From a virus: 47,032 nucleotides of DNA. Position 1 is the stretch's first letter, and every line of letters begins with the position of its first letter. The notes under the pieces were generated by a model. It ran no database searches and had not been told where the DNA came from. It saw nothing but the letters and a program-made list of their open reading frames with translations. The translations under genes were made by a program, and so were the position numbers. The stretch covers positions 1-47,032 of the IMG/VR virus record IMGVR_UViG_3300048929_000742. One strand, written 5' to 3'. This document shows, piece by piece, positions 17,328 to 22,824 of this stretch.

Positions 17328-18997
17328 CAAAAACCTCCGGCCGATTTGCGCGCTTGCTCGCTCTTCGTCCAATTATCCTGAAGTTTAACCCATGCTAGGC
17401 TGCCGAACTTCGGTTGTTCCTGCCGCTTTTGCGCTGCTGTATTTTTACCCGGCCCGAACTGACTTTGCAATCCAAGCCCGATATAGGCCAAGGCGTCGAC
17501 GAAATCGTCGTGCGGGCCGTTCGGGAAAGCCATCATTTCGTTGATCGCTTTTTCCACCCACAATTCGCCGCGCGGGAAAAAGACCTTACCCATAGCGACA
17601 CGGGCGGCGATCGACTGCGCGCGCTGCGCCTTGTCATTCGCCGGGGTCACTTCACGGATGTTGATGTAGACGCCAGTTTCCAGCATGCGCTTGCGCAGAA
17701 ATGGCCCGATTGACTTCGATATGTGGCCTTTTTCCGCCCACCACAGGAGCGGCTTCATATTGCCGCGGCACATGTTGATCATGGCTTCGGTCGCGACGTC
17801 GGATTTCATCTTCCGCCAGTCGCATTCGAGAATAAATATATTATTCTGCCGGTCGACGCCGACTTTCAGCAAACAGCTCGGGTCATTGCGCTGGCCTGTC
17901 GCGACGGCATGGTCAGACGACGCATAGATGCGCAAATCTTCCGGCAGCGCCGCCGTGTTGTCAGCGCCCGAGTGCGTCCAGAAGCGAATATTCTCACGCT
18001 TGAACAGATCGCCGTCGAGCAATGACGGGCGCTGCTGGTAAAGCGCTGCAAAACCGAGCGGGTCAAGCGACTGCTGTTCTTCCAGAAAATCCAGATCGAA
18101 TTTGTCGGGGCCATCCGCCCACAACGGTTCGCCCGCCACACGCCCGAGCGGGTCGTCGTCTTCAGCAATCGCGGGCAGATTGATAATCTTGATCTTCTGC
18201 GCCAGCTTCGGATTGTAATGCTGGTTTTCGGGATCCGTCAGGCGGCCAATCGGGTCGTCGGCGTGCCAGCGCGTAAACGTCATGATGACAAGCTTCAGGC
18301 CCATACGGCGCGACATGGCGACCTTCGTAAACCAGTTCCATGCCTGGTCGCGGATTGCCTGCGACTGCGCTTCCTTGTCGTCCTTGATCAGGTCGTCGAT
18401 GATCAGCAGATGCGCGCCGCGGCCCGTCAGCGAGCCGCCACGGCCGACGAACGACCATTGGCCGCCTGCGGTCGTCTTCAGGAAGTCGGACGCCGCGCCT
18501 CCGCGTTGTAGCCTGACGCTCGGGAATACCTGCTTGAACTGCGACGACTGCACGATCGAACGCACGTCTTTGCCGAAGTCGGACGCGAAATCGTCGTTGT
18601 AGGTCGCGACGACGCCGTTCTGCGTCGGAAATTTGCCGAGAAACCACGCCGGCAGGCGGCGCGATACCTGTTCGGACTTTCCGTGGCGCGGAGGCATGGT
18701 CAGGATCAGAAACCGGATTTTCCCGGAAACGACCTCTTCAATCACCCGGGCAATCGCCCGATGATGCTTGGCATCCTGGTATTTCGACCGGTCAATATCG
18801 TTGGGGTCTTCCGGATCCGGCGACGTAAACTTGATGAAGGGCATGAAACGATCGCGCGCTTCAATGGCCTTCTGCTGTCGCTTCAGCAGCCCGAGCTGCT
18901 TATGGATCTCGACGACGTCCGTCTGTTTGGCCGCTCGCTGTTCCGCTTCCCAATCCAGGCGTTTGCCGGTCTTCGGATTGATGCTGCTACGGGCCAT
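17327..18997 (-). CDS. Terminase large subunit
   Basis: The 556-aa protein has the packaging ATPase with Walker A MPPRHGKSE (residues about 101-109), Walker B LLIIDDLIKD (197-206), an ATTACK-like C-motif region (VIMTFTRWHADD) and an RNase H-like nuclease domain with ASSDHAVATG near residue 360 and the C-terminal HDDFVDALAY acidic pair. All key residues are present and length is typical. It cuts concatemers and pumps DNA into the prohead through the portal, the next gene. The small subunit is encoded 3 kb upstream, with the lysis genes between them, which is an unusual order. Confidence 0.92.
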   Translation of the reverse strand: MARSSINPKTGKRLDWEAEQRAAKQTDVVEIHKQLGLLKRQQKAIEARDRFMPFIKFTSPDPEDPNDIDRSKYQDAKHHRAIARVIEEVVSGKIRFLILTMPPRHGKSEQVSRRLPAWFLGKFPTQNGVVATYNDDFASDFGKDVRSIVQSSQFKQVFPSVRLQRGGAASDFLKTTAGGQWSFVGRGGSLTGRGAHLLIIDDLIKDDKEAQSQAIRDQAWNWFTKVAMSRRMGLKLVIMTFTRWHADDPIGRLTDPENQHYNPKLAQKIKIINLPAIAEDDDPLGRVAGEPLWADGPDKFDLDFLEEQQSLDPLGFAALYQQRPSLLDGDLFKRENIRFWTHSGADNTAALPEDLRIYASSDHAVATGQRNDPSCLLKVGVDRQNNIFILECDWRKMKSDVATEAMINMCRGNMKPLLWWAEKGHISKSIGPFLRKRMLETGVYINIREVTPANDKAQRAQSIAARVAMGKVFFPRGELWVEKAINEMMAFPNGPHDDFVDALAYIGLGLQSQFGPGKNTAAQKRQEQPKFGSLAWVKLQDNWTKSEQARKSAGGF

Positions 18998-19472
18998 TTT
19001 GCGAACGCGCCGGTTTGACGCCCGGATTGGACTGCGTCAGCATTTCCCGAATGAAACGAATATCCGAGCCTTGGCTTTGAACTGCGGTTTTCAACTCGTC
19101 GACGCTTTTCGCCAGCGTCGCGGAACCTTGTTCCTGCACGGTCAGGCGATAGGACAAATTATCGATCTTGCGCAGTTCTACTTCGTGCCCGGTCAGTCGC
19201 TGATCAGTGCGCGCGTCGGTCGTGGCGATCGCGGTGGCGCGCTCCTTGTGCAGCTGTTCGTGATTTGCCTGCCAGGCGTTGTTGCGGTTTTCGTAGTTGT
19301 CGATCCGGGTCGTCAGCGAGCCCCAGACGACGCCCCATCCCGCAAAGGTCGCGCAAAGCCCGATCGTGACGACAGCGGTCGTCATATTCAGCTCATATTT
19401 GACTTTCGGGGCCGAAATCTGCATATCGCCATCCTCGTCGTTTGCGGCGGGCGAGCGTCGAAAGTTGCTCAT
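18987..19472 (-). CDS. Membrane-anchored coiled-coil protein in the lysis cluster
   Basis: The 161-aa product has a hydrophilic N-terminus, one transmembrane helix at about residues 29-50 (NMTTAVVTIGLCATFAGWG), then a long helical coiled-coil-prone region up to residue 145 with heptad-like Leu/Val/Ile. The ATG at 19472 has GGTGGAA upstream. It overlaps the o-spanin gene upstream by four bases and the terminase gene by 11. It could be a holin accessory or antiholin-like factor; topology (one N-terminal segment and long external helix) also resembles inner-membrane spanins. No firm assignment. Confidence 0.65.
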   Translation of the reverse strand: MSNFRRSPAANDEDGDMQISAPKVKYELNMTTAVVTIGLCATFAGWGVVWGSLTTRIDNYENRNNAWQANHEQLHKERATAIATTDARTDQRLTGHEVELRKIDNLSYRLTVQEQGSATLAKSVDELKTAVQSQGSDIRFIREMLTQSNPGVKPARSQNGP

Positions 19473-19657
19473 TTCCACCCGCATCGCTTGGCGCCGTAGC
19501 TGTTATGCTTCAAGATCTGCGTCTGCGTTTCGGGCGTTACCTTGTCGTCGATTGACGGACGAATGGGCGATGCCGTGTCGCAGAAGTCACTTGTCACGCA
19601 GCCACTTGTTCCACTCACGATCGCGATCAGCGCTGCGCATAGTGTCAATCTTTTCAT
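19469..19657 (-). CDS. Outer-membrane spanin (Rz1-like lipoprotein)
   Basis: The 62-aa product has a lipoprotein signal (MKRLTLCAALIAIVSGTSGC) with the acylated Cys at residue 20 and a 42-residue mature tail containing DFCDTASPIRPS, TPETQTQILKHN and a final GAKRCGW, a pattern I recall from small phage o-spanins. Residue -3 of the lipobox is Thr, slightly off consensus. The gene starts inside the preceding gene in a different frame, as in lambda Rz/Rz1. It would span the periplasm with the inner partner and fuse the membranes at the end of lysis. Confidence 0.8.
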   Translation of the reverse strand: MKRLTLCAALIAIVSGTSGCVTSDFCDTASPIRPSIDDKVTPETQTQILKHNSYGAKRCGWK

Positions 19658-19886
19658 CGCTCGCTTTCCGATCTCGCATGGAACGCGCACGCTCGGCGTC
19701 CAGTTCACTGTTTCTGTCTTTCCAGCCCTGTTGACGCGCCCGCAGCTGCAAAAGGCCCGCCAGCGCGAAAGCGCCGGCGATCAAGGCATTGCGCAAGCCG
19801 AACAGGCGCTGCAGGGCGAAAACGCCTATCGCCACGGCGATCAACCAAACCCACCACGGTATCGAATAGGTCAACCAATCACCCAT
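19587..19886 (-). CDS. Probable inner-membrane spanin (Rz-like)
   Basis: The 99-aa product has two hydrophobic segments (about residues 9-24 and 31-47), then a charged helical tail rich in Arg, Asp and Glu (DRNSELDAERARSMRDRKAS) with coiled-coil character. The next gene, the o-spanin, begins inside it in another frame, which supports the assignment. A typical i-spanin has only one N-terminal segment; the second segment here could also make this a holin fused to a spanin-like tail. Start at 19886 overlaps the endolysin stop. Confidence 0.7.
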   Translation of the reverse strand: MGDWLTYSIPWWVWLIAVAIGVFALQRLFGLRNALIAGAFALAGLLQLRARQQGWKDRNSELDAERARSMRDRKASDEKIDTMRSADRDREWNKWLRDK

Positions 19887-20868
19887 TGGCGTTCTCGAAA
19901 CTGCGCAGAACCGATTTGACACGGGCCGCGATCATTTCGCCGCGCCACAGCATGACGATCACGGCCAGGACGCCGAAACCGACGAACACGGCCTTCAAAA
20001 TATCGCTGCTCGGCATGAAATAGCTGGCGACGGGCGCGACGGTCGCGATGCCTGCAGCCAATCGGTTCGAACCGGTCTTTTCAGCGCCTTCCGGTGCGAC
20101 AGGGACGGTCACTTCCTCGACGACAGGGGCGGCGGCCACTTTCATGGCGTTCATGCTGGCAAGATACTTGTGCAGCGCGGCGCGTGTCTGCGGTCCGCTG
20201 TCGCCGTCAACCGCACCGTCGTACAATCCGGCGCGCTTTGCTTCGGTCTGGAACTCACGCAGCGACCGAAAACCGGTAAACGCTAGCGCAATGCGCGCAT
20301 ATTGCGCCAGACGGTCGGAAAAGCCGTTCAGGCCGCCATTTATCCGCTTCGTGATCTGTTCGATGTTGTTGCTGTCGGCCAAAACGTTCAGCGACTTGCC
20401 CGTCGGATTGCCGACGGTCCAATACCAGATCGGCGCGAGCCCTTCCCAGGGGTCGGTATTCAGCAAATCAGGGTTGGCGACAAAATCGGGCGGGTTCAGA
20501 CCGTTTTCGCGGCACCAGAGCATAAACCGCTCAACGTTTCCGCGACCTGTGATCTGGATCGTCGTCCGACCCATGTACTTTTTGCCGTCGCCGTCGCGCT
20601 CGGGCGTGTTGCCGAGATCGGTGCGCGTGTCGTAGCGCTCCTGTGCGGGCGTCGGCCCCCAGATTTCGCGATCATAGCGAAACCCGGCGCTTTCGTGGGC
20701 GAGCTGTGCGAGGAAATGGGCCAGACGGTGCGCCGGAAGCATCCCGGTTTCGCGCCCGAAACGGGCCAGACCCGCTTCGACCGACGCGAGATTGACCGCC
20801 GCCCGCTTATCCGGAAATAGCGCCTTCACGGCGGGAGGAATAATCTCGGTTCCTGCAAGGTAAACCAT
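19879..20868 (-). CDS. GH19-type endolysin with C-terminal membrane segments
   Basis: The 329-aa product begins with a glycoside hydrolase 19 domain (about residues 1-190) containing AQLAHESAGFRYDREIWG with the catalytic Glu in HES and a second Glu in REIW, and YMGRTTIQITGRGNVERF. A peptidoglycan-binding-like stretch follows (GLYDGAVDGDSGPQTRAALHKYL, in two parts: GLYDGAVDGDSG and PQTRAALHKYL). The last 75 residues contain one or two hydrophobic helices (IATVAPVASYF and AVFVGFGVLAVIVML). It cleaves murein glycan strands. The membrane-spanning end is unusual for a soluble GH19 endolysin and may replace or regulate holin-dependent export. Confidence 0.85.
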   Translation of the reverse strand: MVYLAGTEIIPPAVKALFPDKRAAVNLASVEAGLARFGRETGMLPAHRLAHFLAQLAHESAGFRYDREIWGPTPAQERYDTRTDLGNTPERDGDGKKYMGRTTIQITGRGNVERFMLWCRENGLNPPDFVANPDLLNTDPWEGLAPIWYWTVGNPTGKSLNVLADSNNIEQITKRINGGLNGFSDRLAQYARIALAFTGFRSLREFQTEAKRAGLYDGAVDGDSGPQTRAALHKYLASMNAMKVAAAPVVEEVTVPVAPEGAEKTGSNRLAAGIATVAPVASYFMPSSDILKAVFVGFGVLAVIVMLWRGEMIAARVKSVLRSFENANG

Positions 20869-20888
20869 TCGGCGGCCTCTGTCTGAAT

Positions 20889-20902
20889 TTGTAGGCCGAC
20901 AA
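20889..20902. promoter_or_regulatory. Palindromic operator before the endolysin gene
   Basis: TTGTAGG and CCGACAA are fused head to head into one 14-bp inverted site 21 bases upstream of the endolysin start. It would sit over the transcription start or leader of the lysis/late operon. Confidence 0.55.
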
Positions 20903-20999
20903 TACCGCAATACGCGGGGCAAAAGCAAGGCCGCCAAACCAGGGGTTTAACGGCCTTCAGGTAACGTGACAGAGAGGAAGGAAAATACACGTTCGTCAT

Positions 21000-21023
21000 T
21001 TGTAGGCCGATCTCGACCTACGG
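21000..21023. promoter_or_regulatory. Operator-like pair after the Tad1/Acb2-like gene
   Basis: TTGTAGG (21000-21006) and CCTACGG (21017-21023) face each other, 17 bp apart, in the gap before the endolysin gene (156 bp from 20868 to 21024). With the site at 20889 they could control the late operon promoter; I see no clear -35/-10 pair. Confidence 0.4.
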
Positions 21024-21410
21024 TCAAGCCTTATGCGTTCCCTCGACGCCGCGGCGCATACGCGCCAGCGTCCGGGCTTGCAGCCAATGCTGCGCTTCTT
21101 CGATTTTCGTCAACGCCAGTGCATTTTCGCGGCAGGCGAATGGCCCTGCTTGAAAAGAACGAAGCCGGTCTGCGACGATTGCGAGAAGCGCCTCCTGCGT
21201 GACACCGTTAACCCCGGCTTCGTCGATAGGGCCGTTCTGAAAATTTATGTCCCACACACCGACCGCGCCGGATCCGTCGGGCGCGCGTGTCCAATTCGGC
21301 GTCGTGATCATGTAATGGTGGTTCGCGCCGCCCGCGCCAGCTTCGTCGAGAACGGAAATACTCAGCTGATCGTTTGCCGGGTTGATTTTATGCTCATCGA
21401 GAGTGCGCAT
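21024..21410 (-). CDS. Tad1/Acb2-like protein, candidate signal sponge
   Basis: The 128-aa product has a beta-rich N-terminal part (NDQLSISVLDEAGAGG, HHYMITTP, VGVWDINFQNGP) and a helical C-terminal hairpin with CRENALALTKIEEAQHWL and a final RGVEGTHKA. The (E)xxLALTKLEEAxxW signature is the one I recall from Tad1/Acb2-type hairpin domains, which sequester cyclic nucleotides or gcADPR made by CBASS and Thoeris immune systems. Widespread phage homologues with the GVEGTH end are usually left unnamed. The gene has its own promoter (21514-21542) and a structured leader, separate from the late operon. Ligand binding is inference. Confidence 0.6.
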   Translation of the reverse strand: MRTLDEHKINPANDQLSISVLDEAGAGGANHHYMITTPNWTRAPDGSGAVGVWDINFQNGPIDEAGVNGVTQEALLAIVADRLRSFQAGPFACRENALALTKIEEAQHWLQARTLARMRRGVEGTHKA

Positions 21411-21507
21411 GACGTTGGCCCTGTTTTGTCGGTGGCGTGAGGCGGTTCCGACCATCGACGGTGAAAGTTAAAGTTTGCAGCCAACAAACCACGCCACGTC
21501 GGAACCG
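21411..21507 (-). ncRNA. Leader RNA with potential pseudoknot before the Tad1/Acb2-like gene
   Basis: Two perfect complementary pairs interleave: 21498-21506 with 21444-21452 (9 bp, GGTTCCGAC/GTCGGAACC in transcript sense) and 21490-21497 with 21432-21439 (8 bp, GTGGCGTG/CACGCCAC). The interleaved order gives an H-type pseudoknot or two alternative stems. The predicted transcript start near 21507 places the first strand at the very 5' end. TTGTCGG at 21426-21432 lies close to the ribosome site. Function unknown. Confidence 0.5.
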
Positions 21508-21513
21508 TAGGCC

Positions 21514-21542
21514 AACATATGCCGACAAATCAGACATTGCAA
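21514..21542 (-). promoter_or_regulatory. Promoter with operator sites for the Tad1/Acb2-like gene
   Basis: On the - strand, -35 TTGCAA (21537-21542) and -10 TATGTT (21514-21519) are separated by 17 bases. The spacer holds the dispersed 7-mers (TTGTCGG, read on + as CCGACAA at 21522-21528, and CAGACAT at 21531-21537); CCAACAT at 21512-21518 covers the -10. The three are 9-10 bp apart. Confidence 0.65.
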
Positions 21543-21864
21543 GGCCGGTGGCGAAAATCATGCTGATCGCCCGGAAAGGCCGCGACGGCGGGGCGTTGGG
21601 GTGGTGGCCGGGTCTGCTGGTCGACCGATACGGACGGGGCGCCGGGGCGGACAGATTGTCCGTTTCGATTTTGGGGGCGAATTTTTCTATGGGCGTCTGA
21701 TGCAGTTTCCGGATGGGCGCGCGGACTACCACCAGGGGGCGGGTGCGGCCCGGTAGGCCGGGGCGGCGGGCGCTCGGCGCGCCGCCCTCTGTGCTAATAA
21801 GATAGTTCCGATGACAATGTTATCAATCACTTAACGCAATACGCTGCGCACTCGTTGCGCACAA
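21543..21864. other. Non-coding GC-rich gap with a strong hairpin
   Basis: No supported gene lies between the Tad1/Acb2-like promoter and the small terminase stop. A + strand frame starting at 21560 is short, very GC-rich and lacks a ribosome site. GGGCGGCG (21761-21768) pairs with CGCCGCCC (21780-21787) and may act as a terminator after the small terminase gene, though no T-run follows. A 13-bp palindrome GGACAGATTGTCC lies at 21649-21661. Confidence 0.55.
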
Positions 21865-22326
21865 TCACTCGAAAACGTCAGCACCCGAGGCACTGATCGG
21901 CTCTTCGATCGCATCGATCGGCTTGGCCTTGTCAGCGGCTGCACGCTCCAAGGCTGCGATGGCATTCGCCAGTTCTTCGCCCGACATTTCGTGCGGTTCC
22001 TTGCTCTGTTTCAGGTCGTCCATGCCAAGCGTGCGGTCCATGACGACCTTAGCCGCCTGCACTCTGGCCCCTGCCGGTGCCTTGCTGTTGCTGATGATCT
22101 CGACGAGGCAACGCACGGCGGCGGGCAGCGCTTCCGAGAATAGCCGCTCCTGCTGCTGGCGCCCGATTTCGGCGAGCACAGCGGGCCTGGAAAGCGCCCT
22201 GCCAGCGTCCCGCGCCGGTTGCTTGTAGCCCGCTTCCTTCGCCGCATATATCCTGTCGCCGGTGGCCGCCATGCGGTCGATAAACACCTTTTCAGCCGCC
22301 GTAGTCTTCCCGCTTTTGATCGGCAT
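21865..22326 (-). CDS. Terminase small subunit
   Basis: The 153-aa product has an N-terminal DNA-recognition helix-turn-helix (roughly residues 8-55: FIDRMAATGDRIYAAKEAGY, then RALSRPAVLAEIGRQQ), a central helical oligomerisation segment and an acidic tail ending ADVFE, the shared Val-Phe tail of this phage. The pattern matches the P27/terS HTH families. It selects phage DNA and recruits the large subunit. ATG at 22326 is preferred, although an in-frame TTG five codons earlier exists. It is separated from the large subunit by the lysis genes and lies next to the iteron array, which may be its binding site. Confidence 0.78.
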   Translation of the reverse strand: MPIKSGKTTAAEKVFIDRMAATGDRIYAAKEAGYKQPARDAGRALSRPAVLAEIGRQQQERLFSEALPAAVRCLVEIISNSKAPAGARVQAAKVVMDRTLGMDDLKQSKEPHEMSGEELANAIAALERAAADKAKPIDAIEEPISASGADVFE

Positions 22327-22422
22327 TCCCGCTACTTCCAATCCAGATTGTTGAACAATCCATTACATATTGTTCACACGTCCCGCAATATGCGGCGCTT
22401 CTGATCTCGAATTTACCCGCTT

Positions 22423-22465
22423 TTGTCTGCTTCGTCGACCTACACAAATCAAAGCCGTCATACAA
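22423..22465. promoter_or_regulatory. Operator-like sites upstream of the small terminase gene
   Basis: TTGTCTG (22423-22429), CCTACAC (22439-22445) and CATACAA (22459-22465) are visible; the last two are 20 bp apart. On the - strand TTGTAT and TAGGTC are 17 bp apart and could form a weak promoter for the small terminase gene about 100 bases downstream. Confidence 0.45.
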
Positions 22466-22635
22466 ACCCGCCATCCTTCGTCCCGAGCATTGGCCCTTGT
22501 CGTCGGCCCTTTGCCTTCCGCTACTGGGACAATTTGTCCGCGCCCTTGTTCGGGCGCTCTGCCTGTCGGTACAAAATACAAGTGCGGGTTAGGCGGCCTA
22601 TCAGGGCCGCCACCCGCTATACGTAGTATAGGGTT

Positions 22636-22824
22636 AACTTCCGTACTTCCGTAAAACAACCTCCGTTAATAAAATCAATAACTTAGCGATACACTACCGT
22701 ACTTCCGGGAACTTCCGTACAGACTTCCGTAAACTCAATTAAATCAATAACTTAGCTTACAACCTCCCGGGACTTCCGTAAACCTCCGTATCAACTTCCG
22801 TAAACCTCCGTAGACTTCCGTTAG
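22636..22824. repeat. Iteron-like array, 13 copies of (A/G)AC(C/T)TCCGTA
   Basis: Thirteen close matches start at 22636, 22645, 22658, 22693, 22701, 22710, 22722, 22761, 22771, 22781, 22793, 22803 and 22813. Two AT-rich copies of AAATCAATAACTTAGC (22672-22687 and 22741-22756) interrupt the array. All repeats point the same way and occupy the gap directly after the primase-polymerase gene; the last copy reaches its stop codon. Layout is that of an iteron-type replication origin with unwinding elements; a terminase binding (pac/cos) site is the alternative. No other feature is seen in 22466-22635 apart from a 13-bp palindrome at 22527-22539. Confidence 0.75.

Noticed and set aside
18987-19472. 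Assignment as holin
   Set aside because: One membrane segment plus a long helix is not specific; left as an unnamed lysis-cluster membrane protein.
21560-21700. Small + strand frame (MLIARKGRDG...)
   Set aside because: No Shine-Dalgarno, very GC-rich, wrong strand for the region; too little support, although not excluded.
21394-21732. A 112-codon - strand frame containing MSDLSAY, like the upstream extension of the helicase frame
   Set aside because: Both peptides are only the translation of the operator sequence; the frame crosses a promoter and has no ribosome site.
22636-22824. CRISPR array
   Set aside because: Units are 9-10 bp without unique spacers of constant length and no cas gene is present; iteron-like repeats explain it. 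The same applies to 27400-27609, which is coding.
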